Of a DNA stretch of 64,000 nucleotides, positions 34,374 to 46,577 are shown one piece after another. The stretch comes from Acanthosoma haemorrhoidale (lineage: Eukaryota; Arthropoda; Insecta; Hemiptera; Acanthosomatidae), in assembly GCA_930367205.1 (NCBI GenBank), contig OV884014.1, positions 113,039,138 to 113,103,137 on the forward strand, read 5' to 3'. Every line of letters starts with the position of its first letter. Position 1 is the first letter of the stretch. The notes beneath the pieces were generated by a model. It saw only the letters and a list, made by a program, of their open reading frames with translations. It did no database searches and was not told the origin of the DNA. A program made the translations under genes and the position numbers.

Positions 34374-34592
34374 CTTCTTTATTGCGCTAAAATTACAATC
34401 TGCCTTATAAGGCAATAAGTAATCGTGATAAATGTTCTCATTCATACCATATTTACAATTTTCATTCACTCGCTAATTCATACAGCATTTACAAACAGGC
34501 CGTAGACCTCCTAAATCCACATGGTTGTCACCTCCCTCGCATGCGAGAGAGGAAGCCGAGTCTTGGGAAGTCCCGTACGCTCATACGTCACC
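34374..34592 (-). mobile_element. LINE-A 3' fragment 9a
   Basis: Minus-strand LINE-A 3' UTR (ctttattgcgctaaaattac, then the cattcactcgct, cctcgcatgcg and gtcttgggaagtcc blocks), ending at about 34592 where it is cut before fragment 9b starts. Confidence 0.88.
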
Positions 34593-34616
34593 AATACCCT
34601 CCGTTACTACAGTTTA

Positions 34617-35008
34617 CGACAACTATATTATTAAAAAATTACAATCTGCCTCATCGGGCAATAAGTAATTGTGATAAATGTTCTCATTCATACCATATTT
34701 ACAATTTTCATTCACTCGCTAATTCATACAGCATTTACAAACAGCCCAGAGACCTCCCAAGTACACATAGTTGTCAACTCCCTCACATGAAAAAGAGGAA
34801 GCGGTGTCTTGGGAAGTCCCCTATGCTCCTCCGTCAGTCGCGTCACCGGATACGAGCCTGCGGAGGCTGACCAAGAGCGCGAGAGCCACATACGCTCAGG
34901 GCATGATTGGAGAAACTGTCCATTGCTAGGACTCCCACTGTCACGCAATTATAGCAGGTTACGAGGCCACTGCCGTTTCAGTCTCCGAGGAGGATTATAG
35001 GGATGAGA
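34617..35008 (-). mobile_element. LINE-A 3' fragment 9b
   Basis: A second LINE-A tail in the same orientation, from aaaaattacaatctgcctca to the tctccgaggaggattataggg block of the ORF end. It lies about 25 bp from 9a and overlaps the start of the 311-bp tandem duplication. Confidence 0.88.
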
Positions 35009-35530
35009 TAATCAGTGGTGCATTTTTGTTATTTTTTCAGAGTGAAAGGGAAAGAGATTCTTTTCATTCGAATAGTAGTTCAATAATGCATATGACAATA
35101 GCCCAATTCAGTTTATATTAACATTTCCACATTGACTCGTTTATTCAAAGAATATATTCAAATACTACTGCATCGGAATATTTCAGCACTCCTCCAACAG
35201 CAATAGAATACGAACCAGTGGAGAAACTGTCCATTGCCAGGACTCCCACTGTCACGCATTTACAGAAGGTCACGAGGCCACTGCCGTTTCAGTCTCCGAG
35301 GAGGATTATAGGCATAAGATAATTAGTGGTGCATTTTTGTTATTTTTTCAGAGTGAAAGGGAAAGAGATTCTTTTCATTCGAATAATAGTTCAAAAATGC
35401 ATATGACAATAGCCCAATTCAGTTTATATTAACATTTCCACATTGACTCGTTTATTCAAAGAATATATTCAAATACTACTGCATCGGAATATTTCAGCAC
35501 TCCTCCAACAGCAATAGAATACGAACCAGT
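34909..35530. repeat. 311-bp tandem duplication
   Basis: Two units, 34909-35219 and 35220-35530, followed by the first ~18 bp of a third (ggagaaactggtcattgc from 35531). Each unit holds about 100 bp of LINE-A ORF end and about 210 bp of other sequence, with a few substitutions between units. Confidence 0.95.
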
Positions 35531-35550
35531 GGAGAAACTGGTCATTGCAG

Positions 35551-36351
35551 CCAAAAATCCATGGACCGACCACATCAAAAGGACAACCGGAGTCTGTTAA
35601 TATGACCACCCTAAACCTCAATCACATTCTAAAGATGAATAACTGCATTCCCTTCACCTCCACGGCTTCATATCGTAGTGATACTAACATTCCCTGGTCC
35701 TGATTATGTATCACAGTTGAGAATTAACAAATAAAATATAAAGAAATTCTGCAAACTGCAATATATGTGACATTAGTAGAATTGAATATTAAAAAATCTG
35801 AGAGTATCAGAAAAACCCCTGGAGCTTCCAGTCTAAAATTGGTTAGAAAGTTTGATGGCTGTTAATAAATAATAATCAAACGTATGACTTCCATTTTAAA
35901 TTTTTGATTGTTTTTTGCATACTTTATAGTACACTCATTTCAAATTCCATTCATTTACTTACGGGGAGTTCAAAATTACCTTGTATTAAAAAGCTGGTTG
36001 TGGGCTATTGATATTAATAAATGAACACTTCTCTCCGGGTTACCCACAATTTATTTTGTACTGAAACAAGCACTTTTGTCGCCTATACAAGCATTCTAAT
36101 TCTAAATTATCTTATAACTAAACTGATAAAATAGGATTGAAAATGAAATGTTTAAGTTATGCCTGCTATTATTACACGGTCAGATCTGTTACTGCTAAAA
36201 GCACTTTTTTGCTACAAAATGAATAATGGGTACACCATAGGGAGTAGCACATAAATGGTGACATCGAAGTCACCATTGAAACACATACCTTAACCCCTCA
36301 CTTAAGAGTTTTATTATTTTTTTTTCACTGACATTAATACATTATAACAAT
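35551..36351. other. No recognised gene
   Basis: AT-rich spacer without recognised features. Confidence 0.4.
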
Positions 36352-36690
36352 ACGGCAGTGCCCTCGTGACCTGCTATAAATACGTGACAGAAGGAGTCCT
36401 AGAAATTAACAGTTCCAATCATGTCCTGATTGTCTGTGGCTCTCGCGCTCTTCGTCAGCCATCATTGGCTCTTATCCAGTGACGCGCCTGACGGAGGAGC
36501 GAGGGGCACTTCCCAAGACTCCGCTTTCTCTTTTTCACGCAAGCGAGGTGACAACCATGTGGACTTGGGGGTCTCTGGGTTGTTTGTAAATACTGTATAA
36601 ATGAGCGAGTGAATGAAAATTATAAATATGGTATCAATGAAAGCATTAATCACAATTACTTATTGCACAATGAGGCAGATTGTAATTTTA
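36352..36690 (+). mobile_element. LINE-A copy 10
   Basis: A short copy with the last eight or so codons of the ORF and the full 3' UTR, ending in aggcagattgtaattttatc. No clear TSD. Confidence 0.9.
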
Positions 36691-37993
36691 TCATAAGAAA
36701 GTTGTTTAATTTAAATTTTAAAAATATATATACAATATCGAATATATCATTCATTTAATTTAACCACATATAACAATTTTTGTAGGGTTGAAAATTGTCT
36801 GAAGTTCGTGGGAGTCTGTGTTGTTTGTTCAGCCTTTAGTGTTGTTGTGCATATGCAGCGTATTACGGTGAGGGGCCTTCTGATTCCGTACAATGTTCAC
36901 GCTCAGTCTCGCTGCAACGTTTCAACGTTGTTTGTTTTTACCTGAACCTTATACAAGCTTATATTTTTTTAATAGAATTAATTAGTTTGTAAGTTCCTCT
37001 TTCAGTTCAATTTTTTGTGGAAATTCAATTTTCAGTTTTTTAATAAACATAGTTGTTCTTCAGTACCTTGTAAACGTTGGCCTTTTACCATAACCTACAA
37101 TACTTTGCGAGAAGGCTAAACGTTTTTAGTAACCCACGACTGTTAGCTATAGCTAAAATTAATTAGCTATTAAGTTCTAACCGGTCTTAATGGAAATATA
37201 CATGTTCATTATCAGTTAAAACCCTCAACTATTAACCAGAAACAATTTTCTTGAAGAATGAGGATTTTTATGACACTAATTTATTTTATCATTGAGAGAT
37301 ATGACATCCGTCTTCCTACTACTACTGCACTAACAATAATTTACATTACTTTAGTAATATCTATTATAAAATTTTTGCTGCCATTAAAACTGAACTGACA
37401 CACTGGCTTAAAGTTAAAATTTGAGATATATCGAATCATTTTTAAACGCAGGCAGACATACGAACACCTCGCTCCAGTTTGAAAGCAGGTCATCTTACTT
37501 CGGGCTCTGCAAGAATTATTATTAGCTGATAAATCTGTAAAGTCGGGCATTATCCAAACCCCGTACAAAACTAGCGAGCGAGCGAACTTGAAAACTATTT
37601 ACTTTTCCACACGTCAGCAAGAAGCTCCATATTCAGGATGAAAGTGATTAATTGGCTCTCGCATGAAGTTCTCCGAGTCCTGTCAGCACAGCTTGTAAGG
37701 AAATTTTATTAGCCAACTTCTCATCAACTGTGCAGACTTCAGAATTAACTGTCATATCACATATGCTTTCAGCAGCTCTCGTACACTGTCGTTCACAAGT
37801 GCTGAGATATGATCATAAATTACACTGATCATATAAACATTGCTGTCGGTAATAATATAAAAATATATATAACCATTAAATGTTTGCGAAAGGACATTTT
37901 TAATTGATCGAATCAGATCTAACGACATTCAATAAGTAATTTACATTGTTAGCAGTTTTTGTAATAACGTTTACATTGTCTGTTGTTTTTCTT
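36691..37993. other. No recognised gene
   Basis: AT-rich. The 36790-36960 segment has a more balanced composition (including caacgtttcaacgttg) but no recognised frame. Confidence 0.4.
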
Positions 37994-38625
37994 TCATAGC
38001 CCCTTTAAATTTACAGATAATTATATACAATTATAGATCCTCAGGTGAATATATTTGCAAATTATTTTTGTATTTCCTGTAGCGTCGCTACATTATATAC
38101 AGGTTCTGTTATTTTATAAAAATTATATAATTCAGCACAGTACAATGATACACATTATACGTGACTGGACTAAACCGACTAATAAAGGTAATGGGGCTCA
38201 ACTTTTTGATCAAACTTAAAACTAACTTACATACTAATTCTTAACTTAATTTTCTCCGACGGTCTGTTGCCATCGGTGCGGGAAGGGTGGTGGGGTCATA
38301 GCGTTAAACACTGGGTTTGTCAGGTGCTGCAACGAGTCAAAAAACTTAATGTGTCTCCGGTGGATTAACTCACCCACCGACAGCATACCAAGCAATGGGT
38401 GCAGGTCAGCGTTCTTCAACCTCTCGAGACAGGTATGTCGGACCACTTTTCGCATGATCCCATTCTGGAAATGTCGGAGACATTTGGCTGTATTGTCAGT
38501 CAAGTGAGTAAATAGCGGGGCACCGTACAGCAGGGCTGGCCGGAGGACACATTTATAGATCATCAGTTTGAGATGAATCGACAGGTTAGGTGAAGTTAGC
38601 AAATGTTAATGCCAGTAAGACCTTT
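37994..38625 (-). mobile_element. LINE-B copy 3
   Basis: The 3' UTR lies at left (tttcatagcccctttaaat), then a readable ORF end from 38246. The T-rich start at about 37987 may be a short poly-A tail. At the right it fades out near 38625. Confidence 0.92.
38246..38602 (-). pseudogene. LINE-B RT C-terminal region
   Basis: A 118-codon frame with the stop at 38246-38248. It reads LMIYKCVLRPALLYGAPLF, then HFQNGIMRKVVRHTCLERL, then GELIHRRHIKFFDSLQHLTN and a proline-rich PPPFPHRW end. In Jockey-like LINEs the RPALLYGAP-type block follows the RT domain, so this is the protein's C-terminus. The RT domain itself is not included because the copy is 5'-truncated. Confidence 0.88.
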
Positions 38626-39439
38626 TTCGTACTATAGTGCAGGAAAGGTCTGTAAGTATGTGCATATGTGTTGTTGACAGATCAATGCATATAATATATA
38701 TAATATTGAAACCTACCTCATTTTTTTTCCATTTCTTTTTCTACTTTATTGATCAATTTACCTTAACTAATTTGGCAGGTCCGTCATTAGATCTTTAATT
38801 CAAATTGTTTTTATGTCTTCAACATAGGAAATCATCCCGATTGAATCGCCCGATCTCAAGGCTAATGTTGTAGTTATTAATAAATTTAGAAACTGGGAAT
38901 TATGAAATATATGTATATAAATAAAATGGTTATAACAAATAATTATAATTATATATAGTGCTGACAAAAAGTATATAAAAATATTCAATTCCTTTTGAAA
39001 AAGGATAGTTACTACTAATTAAAAAAAAAAACATGAAATTTGAGCTCAATTTCTTTTAATGGATCCATAATGAAAACAATATTAATATCACCCAATCGAT
39101 GATCTTCCTTTTATCCAATCAACGTTACTTCTGCTGTTGGTTCTTCTCCTATCTTGGTTGGTACCGCCAGTTCGGGAGCTTGCTAAGAATCCACTCGTCT
39201 CGGCGGTTGTGCTAAGACTGACCCTTTATCTCATCCCCACTCCTAAGAGCATAAGGGAAGGTGCTGACCAGGTCGGAGGGTTGCTGGTCATGATATTCTC
39301 AAATATCATGAATGTTACAGTATATAAATATTGTCGCCAGATTAATTTAAAGCACTATAAGCAATAATTTACAGGCCCAGTCAAACGGTGAGCAGTGTGA
39401 GAGTCGGCCATTGGCTTCTCGCTATTGATGAACTGCTGC
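38626..39439. other. No recognised gene
   Basis: AT-rich. A perfect 10-bp hairpin with a 4-base loop lies at 39288-39311. The frame at 39137-39367 is unassigned. Confidence 0.4.
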
Positions 39440-39905
39440 ATGAGTTTAATTATTTGACCCACTCGAATGACAATACAGCCAAATGTCTCCAACATTTCTA
39501 GAATGGGATCATACGAAAAGTGGTCCGACATACCTCTCTCGAGAGGTTAAAGAACGCTGACCTGCACCGGTTGCTTGGTGTGCCGTCGGTGGGGGAGTTC
39601 ATCCGCCGGAGACACATCACGTTTTTGACTCGTTGCACCACCTAACCAACCCAGCGTTTCACACTACTACCCCACCACCCCTTCCCACATCGATGGTTGG
39701 GGGAAAATTAGGTTAAGAATTAGTATGTAAGTTAGTTTTAAGTTTGATAAAAAAGGTGAGCCCCATCACCTTTATTCGTCAGTTCAGTCGAGTCGCGTAT
39801 AATGTGTATCATTATACTTGTTTATTCAATTATATAATCTTTATAAAATCACTATCAAATTGTATATAATTCTTTGTGAATTTAAAGGGGCTATGAAGGG
39901 AAGTC
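39440..39905 (+). mobile_element. LINE-B copy 4
   Basis: The only plus-strand member of the close LINE-B group: ORF end from about 39465 (acagccaaatgtctccaaca) to the 3' UTR end at aaaggggctatgaaggg. A frame change occurs near 39620 (a base missing before the gactcgttgca block). Confidence 0.9.
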
Positions 39906-41499
39906 TTTCACTTTACATACACTTGATTTAACAATGTATCACATTAAGGTAACAGTAGCTAATTTAGCATGTATGCATATTGTATAACATGTATTATACC
40001 ACATAGTCCCCAATACAAGACAGGATATTGGGGAAACTACCAGGCTTATAGACTGCATGTCACAGGTTATACCTACAGCACTCGTCTATCTCAAAAATAA
40101 GTTTCTCTTATCACGATTGCCAGGTTATGTACCACGTAATGTACTAGTTAACTTAGTTTAACTGTATTTGTTATATTTTAATAAAACAATTTTTTTTTAC
40201 CTTATGTTTGAAAATGGATTTAAACGAAAGTAACGCAGAAAGTTAAAAACCGTATCCAGTGATAACTGTTTGAGTTTTTTAATAAAACATTAAACGAGAT
40301 TGAAACATTTTTTGAAACATAGAAATCGATTCTATAGTTCTAAATGCCTCTATGTTCTCTCTCAAAGATTAATTTATGAGGACTGTTATATTAGATAATA
40401 GCATGTCAAAGATATGGGAGTAATGTTTTTTAATAAACACCCCTACTCGAATTTGAAATCGTTTTAAAAAAAGCATTTTTGGAACAACGTTAATCAATCT
40501 GGAAGTGATATGTCACACTTTAGAAGCAACGGAAGATTATAAATTAACAGATATTTGAATCCTTTAATTAGTTGGAGAGACAAGTTTCTTTCGGAAGAAG
40601 TATAAGTTATATCTTGAAAGCCCTCTTCACTGAACTTAAAAACCTAAATAAAAATATATCTTCAATTATAGTCATATTTAAGGTCATCGGTTTAGATCTA
40701 GTATTAGACCTGTGAAGGAATATGAATAATGAATAATCCAAAGACTACTAGAGGGAGTAGTCATTATTCAGGAACAGAGAAGCCAAAGAGACCATAAAAG
40801 CTCTCTAACTAATTAATGTTCTCTTCCGGACAATAAACTCTTGGGGAACAATAACAAATTACTTACAGTATATTAGGGTTTTTACAATATGCCCTTACTA
40901 AGTTGAATCTGATTGAGAAATCCTTTTAGGAAATAGGACGAAAAGGGTCTACACGAAGGGACAAACTGGGGCAGTTGCTACTAATGTCGTAAATACCGGC
41001 CGCTTCGTCTTCTCTCTCCCTATTGCCTCTATCTATTCCTTCTCTTCCTCCTTTCCCGTTATTTCTTATTCAGCCTCATGCTCGACCGCCCTCGACGTAG
41101 TATCGATTAAAGGAAGGCTTCACCGCCCTCCCTGTAAACAGATCTCACGAGTGAGGAATACATCCTATGGCGCTCATCGGTATTCAGAACGGTCGGGGCA
41201 GTCGAGAACGAGAGAACATGTAAACTAAACGGAATTTCACCCCAGACACTGACAAGAACGAGGAAGGGGGTCTGCAGTCCAACTCAAACATGTAAGGGGG
41301 TCTTTCGTCTATGTTGGTGCTATTGAAATCATTGGATTCAAATCCGACAATTGAGGGTGTCGCTCCAGTTGAGAAAACGATTTTAACGATTTTTAACATC
41401 CTTAAACAAAATGTCATCCACTCATTCTAATTTGACCACCATTTTTGTCTATGGCGTTACCTGCTTAAGTGGCAGGTTTATTTGAGAGCTACGTGTTAT
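39906..41499. other. No recognised gene
   Basis: AT-rich to 40970, then a pyrimidine-rich and GC-richer patch at 40990-41240. No frame or repeat is recognised. Confidence 0.4.
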
Positions 41500-41937
41500 C
41501 ATTTGACTTACGAGAGGGTGCACTTGAATCTACGATCCAAAAAGAATGTTGTCCAATTCGATGATTATCATGTGATAAGAACGCTGCTGACGATTTCTTA
41601 TCCTGCTTAAAAAATTTATTATTATATCCTTTGAGTTATCAGGGTCTTTATCAGATCGTTTATCTCGAAAAAAAACAACATCTCCTTGATGGCATGGTTC
41701 GCCTTTTTGCAATATATACATTCAGTATCCGATATTTTTGTCACAGTTTTTGGTTATGTGTCCCAATCGTTAACACTTGACACAATTAAATGTTGTTTAA
41801 ACGCGACGTCCTTTGAGTCTTGTCCACTTCTTTCTTCTTCAGCCAGCAAACGAGCAGTTAACATTTTCAAGGTTTTTTTTTCAGATTTAGAAGTCGATTG
41901 CCATTTATCGCAGAGCAGGTAAGTATCGATTAAAGTA
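41500..41937 (-). pseudogene. Copia-like gag-protease relic, downstream part
   Basis: The minus strand reads a Gag region with TARLLAEEERSG, a knuckle-like CIYCKKANHAIKEM (Copia-type CCHC with the last Cys changed), then RDKRSDKDPDNSK in another frame, and FWIVDSSAP at about 41505-41535, which fits the protease motif WIVDSGAS with the Gly changed. The order gag, knuckle, protease is that of Ty1/Copia elements. Several frame changes make it dead, and it is lost beyond the protease start. The mariner element at 41938-42805 interrupts it upstream. Confidence 0.72.
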
Positions 41938-42805
41938 ATAATGGCAAGAAAGTAATTTCGGGTTTTTAGTGTGAAATAAAACTTATTTTTTTCTGTACAA
42001 AACATGAACTTTAATCAGGCAAATATTTTACATTCTGTTCGATGACCTTTTGACATATTTCTGGTAACTTCATGATCCCGCGCTCATAGAACTTCTGGTC
42101 GCTATCAGGAAAAAACTCAACCAAGTGCGATTTGAGGTCATCGTTATTATTAAAATTTTTACCATTTTTAACTTTGAAATAAATGATAATCCATAAATGA
42201 TGGTGCAAGGTCGGCGCTGTATGGGGAATGCAACATCACTTCCTAACCAAGCTCCAATAGTTTCGTACGTGTTGCTAAAGGTGTGTGAGGCATTGTCGTG
42301 GCGGAACCCAAATATCGAGCTTCTTAACAAGTCCAAGACGTCTTATATGATTTTCAATTGTTGTGTGTGATACATTTAACTGTTTTGCAATCGCACAGTT
42401 ATATGACGATTCGATTTAATCATAGCTTTCATTTTGCCATCATCAACTTCAAAAGGTCGACTAGAACGTTGGTCATCTTTCAGAGAAAAATCTCCAGAAC
42501 GAAATTTTTTAAACCGATTCTACACTATGAAATTCACGTATCTCTTTGTGTGCCTCAGCCCCTTTCTCCCCTTTATAAAAATAAAAAAGTAAAATGTGTC
42601 GAAAATGCTTATTTTTGCATTTCATGTTAAAACTGACCGTAAACTGACAGTTGTAAACAAAATTACACGGAATTTCTTCATATGACAACCTAAAGGTATC
42701 AACTACCGAATTTCAAAAGGAAAAAATTCTAACATTGACAAAAGAATAACGAAACAAACATAACGCTACCTACTGGTGCAAACCGAAATTACTTTCTTGC
42801 CAACC
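41938..42805 (-). mobile_element. Mariner element with internal deletion
   Basis: The terminal inverted repeats are atggcaagaaagtaatttcg (from 41941) and its complement ending in cttgccaa at 42803, with TA on either side (41936-41937 and 42806-42807). At about 870 bp it is shorter than the usual 1.3 kb of mariners, because the middle of the transposase is missing. Confidence 0.88.
42011..42625 (-). pseudogene. Mariner transposase, internally deleted
   Basis: The minus strand starts with an ATG at 42623-42625 and reads the N-terminal helix-turn-helix region (LLFYFYKGEKGAEAHKEIRE, then FRSGDFSLKDDQRSSRP), up to a LVKKLDIWVP block (family: GKV.KLDKWVPH). It then jumps to HDNASH, the HDNA block near the second catalytic Asp, and ends with FFPDSDQKFYERGIMKLPE, the family C-terminus, and a stop at 42011. 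The stretch holding the first catalytic D and much of the core is absent. There are stops and frame changes, so no active enzyme can be made. Confidence 0.85.
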
Positions 42806-43010
42806 TAATAGCTAATGCGATTTATTCATTATTTTGTTTCATAATGATGGGCTCAATGCATTTATCTGTTTGCCATTGCCTAAAAGCTCTTCAAGAGATT
42901 ACCATCAAGCTTTGCAATTATGAAGAGGTCACTTGATGATATTAGCGAGCTATCCTTACGATTTCAAAGAGCTTTGAGCAGTTCGTGGAAAGGTTGTTAA
43001 TTTACTTAAA
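42806..43010 (-). pseudogene. Copia-like gag relic, upstream part
   Basis: Directly beyond the mariner insertion the minus strand reads Gag-like pieces (IAKLDGNLLKSF, then RQWQTDKCIEPIIMKQ after a frame change) that precede the gag part at 41500-41937. This fits one Copia-like gag split by mariner. The upstream limit is uncertain. Confidence 0.55.
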
Positions 43011-44130
43011 ATCTTTTATAATTCCCTTCCGAGCAGTTGGACACTGTCTGCACCTCCTGTTCAAAGGAAGTAACTCCCAACTAAGAGGTGATGGTTACCA
43101 ATGATTACTTTGTACAAGTCCCTCACCTCCTCTAGAATTTTGCCTTGTGCCCCGTCTCCTTTCATTTCTATCTAGTGCTGATTAATCAGGCAAGCTGCAG
43201 GACATCAAGGCTCCTTCATTCATCCTTCCTCACCAGCTACCTTTTGGAGGAGGTTTTATCAGTGTAACTAATTCCTTCTCATATCTTACTACTGGCAAGA
43301 TATTCTGATACATATCACATCAACATATCAACGGTAACTTTTCTCATGGCGTCTTTATCAGAGCTGCTACTTACAGATGAGCAAAAGTCAAATAATTAAA
43401 TAAGAAGAGGTAACACTAATATTACATTAAGTATTCTAATTAAACAATCTTTATTGCGACAAAATTACAATCGGCCTTTTATTGGAAATGCCCGAACTGT
43501 GATCGATGTTCTCATTCATGCAATATTTACAGTTCTTCATTCACTCAAACAGTCCATAGAGTTGAAACCGTCTATGTGTCCTTCATTCTTCACGCCTAAC
43601 AGTTTCGAGGTGCTGAAAAATACATAATTACTAAACCGCCTACAATATTCGTCCGAAATATTAGAAATTTTATTATCAAATAAAATTTTTATGCTCAAAA
43701 TTGACAAAAATTGTAGACATGGGCAAATATACCTGTCACAATCTAACACGAAACACTAAAATTTCTCCCAAAAGACACATCCGATAAGTTACTATAGTAA
43801 GAGAGAAAGCGGGTGGTGATCAGAAATCTGCATCCCACTACCTGCACTACTCCCACTATCTGCCTCCCACTACACTAGCTGATGAAATTGAGGATGAACT
43901 CACAGCTCTGGGATTATATAAATAACCGCCGATCTACGTGAGGATGCCCAACAAGACGAAGCGGTTAGAACCTTTTTGTTCTTCCTAGATCTTGAGCGAA
44001 CATCTGGAGTAGAGAAAATCTACGACTTAACCTGTATTATACAATTATACAAGTCCGTACCCCAAACGTGACATCGTCTGATGCCATAATTGACGTTAAA
44101 TGCATATTCTATATTCGATATATTACAACA
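43011..44130. other. No recognised gene apart from a short LINE-A tail
   Basis: Mixed composition. The LINE-A tail 43446-43560 lies inside and is listed separately. A short open stretch near 43870-43990 is unassigned. Confidence 0.4.
43446..43560 (-). mobile_element. LINE-A 3' tail fragment 11
   Basis: About 115 bp of the extreme LINE-A 3' end (ctttattgcgacaaaattac, ctcattcatgcaatatttac). Confidence 0.8.
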
Positions 44131-44405
44131 AGTGGAGTCTTGGGAAGTCCATCGCGCTCCTCTGTCAGGTGCGTCACCGGATACGAGCCAACGGAGGCTG
44201 AGCGTGAGAGCCACATAATATTGGAAGGGATGAGATCAAGAATGTAGGGTATATTGAGATCGTTATTAAGGGTTGCTGGCGCAATAAGGGGCATTTACTA
44301 TTGTTCTCAGCACTTTTGATTGAAAGGATTGGATACGTTCGACTTGTTTGCTGTCCCTCATAGTTCTATTCTGTATGTCCAGATTGGCTTAAGTACAACT
44401 TTGTA
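44131..44405 (-). mobile_element. LINE-A fragment 12, internally deleted
   Basis: Minus-strand LINE-A joining the 3' UTR block gtcttgggaagtcc...gagagccaca directly to the ORF block ggaagggatgagatcaagaa at about 44220. The stretch between, including the ORF stop, is deleted. It ends in the post-RT region. Confidence 0.85.
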
Positions 44406-44707
44406 ATAATCTATATTCAACGTTAAAAATTTATCATCTTTGACACTATAAACGTACAACAAATGCAAACATATGGAAAATTTTCATATGATATTGGAAT
44501 TACTTTATATTTTTATTAATAATTGCCATAAGTCATTTTTCATTGCTGTATAATTGTCCTAGCCTGAAGATGGTTATTGGTGGGCTTGTGAAGAGAAACG
44601 AACATTACTGTTCTTTAAAATGTTTTAGATTTTACCATCTTTTCCTATCTGATACTTTATTGTGCACAGTAATAATTTCCTGCAATGACAGTCATTTTAG
44701 AATATAA

Positions 44708-45166
44708 TAATAAAACAACTTTATTATGATAAAATTACAATCTGCCTCATTGGGCAATAAGTAATTGCGATAATTTTTTTCATTCACTCGCTCTTTCGTA
44801 CAGTATTTACAAACAGCCCAGATACCTCATAAATCCACATTTCCCTCGCATGCGAAAGAGGAATCAGAGTTTGGGTAGTCCCGACGCTCCTCCGTGAGCC
44901 ACGTCACTGGATACGAGCCAGTGGAGGCTTACGAATAGCGCGAGAGCCACATACGCTCATGACATGATTGGAAAAACTGGCCATTGTCAGGATTCTCACT
45001 GTTACGCATTTATAGCAGGTCACGAGGCAGTTGCCGTTTTAGTCTCCGAGGAGGATTATAGGGATAAGTGGTGCATGTAACGACAGTGCTAGAGGATTAG
45101 GGTGGTTGGATAGGTTACTATGGAATTTCATGAACTTGGAAGGGATGAGTTCAAGAATGTTCTAGA
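44708..45166 (-). mobile_element. LINE-A copy 13
   Basis: Minus-strand copy from the tail (aacaactttattatgataaa) to the ORF end (gggatgagttcaagaatgt). The 5' junction is at about 45160. No TSD could be fixed. Confidence 0.9.
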
Positions 45167-45869
45167 TAAAACTGGTTATCAACCAAATATGTTTTAGAAT
45201 ATAGTACAGTAAAATGTAATAAGTAGAATACAACAGTTTTTTCTTAGGCAATATAAGACTTAATTACCTACAATACCGTACCGTGGGGTGCCAGAGGTTC
45301 AGTTCCAGACGTCTCTTCTTCGCCTCAGTCATTAGACGGCGTGGATTGTTTCAAATGAGTACTTGACAGCAAACAAGCCCAAGAGAGGAGAAATGAAACA
45401 CAGCGCCCCGGCCCAAAGAAAGGGGTAGGAACGGTCCGACCCACTTAGTGCAACTCGGCCACTAACTCACTTTGATCTAAGCATACGTGAGAGGACTCCC
45501 ACTCGAGTGCGGAGCTCGCTCCTTCCTTACACAAGCAGGCTCGGGACACGAGGCGTCTTAGCTCGGCAAGAGAGAATGCTTCTGTCTGCTAATTATTCAA
45601 CTAAGATATTTACTCACTATTGTTGTTAGTTCATATTATTCAGTATATTATTTGTTCCACGGACCTGTGGGATCACTGTTTTTCAGCCCTTAAACTTAAC
45701 AATTTATTGAATGTAAGAAAAAAGATAGACACATTTTGGCGTTTCCACGAAAGTATGAATAATTGGATACGATTTATATTTGACTGTATAATGTTAGAAC
45801 AAAAAAAAAATAACATAACGGTCATGGTTACACAATATAAATGAGCACTATACGCAGGAGATTTTATGA
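45167..45869. other. No recognised gene; GC-rich patch
   Basis: 45280-45590 is clearly richer in GC than its surroundings, with ccccggccc and gagctcgctcc stretches. It could be the 5' region of a gene or part of an LTR; no exon can be supported. Confidence 0.35.
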
Positions 45870-46337
45870 CATACCCCTGTTCGTGATATGAAGGCTCCCG
45901 ACATCCACGATAAGTTCGAGGTCCCCACCAACACCGAAGCCATCTAAAGAGACATTAAACACATCAAGTTCTTTGACTCGGTGAAACATATCCAAAACCC
46001 TCTATTCCAAGACATGACACCCCCACCGCTACCGGCAAGATGGCAACTCACAAGATCTGGTAAAGCAGACCAAATGGTGGACATCACGGCGCTACGCCCA
46101 CCAACAACAAGCCTCACCCAACACAGCTATCCGACTAAATAAGACTGCACTACATGCCTAGAGGGACTCTAGGCCCAGCCACCAGTGGACTCTCACTGTA
46201 CCGCAACAATCAACCTCTACCGAGGCTTCCCACACCACCTTCAAGCAGGTACTCCTAGTACAAGGATCCGCTCAACCCAAATATTCCTTTATTTTCCTCA
46301 TCCTTAATCTTATAATTAGAGAGCTATGAAAAAAAAA
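45870..46337 (+). mobile_element. Third LINE-B-like subfamily, 3' end
   Basis: The plus strand reads a tail related to LINE-B (HIKFFDSVKHIQNPLFQDMT, then PPPLPARW) with one stop near 45944. The ORF ends at 46142, followed by about 180 bp of 3' UTR ending in agagagctatg and an A run at 46329-46337. The related tail ends (gctatga plus A) tie the LINE-B groups together. Confidence 0.82.
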
Positions 46338-46577
46338 TGGGTTTTTTTTGCACTCATGAAATAAAACGATGCAACAATAATAAAAGTTGGGCGTTGTAAA
46401 ATTACTAGCCTTAGCTCAGTGTGTGATGATCTAGCTTAATTTTCTACCAGTGGTAATCATTGAGTAGATAGTATGTATTAGGAAGCAAGTAGGCGATTAT
46501 TAAAGAAGGATTAGAAATATTAACAAGTGATTTCTGCTGGAATAAAACATTTGCTATTTATATAACGATTTTTTTTA

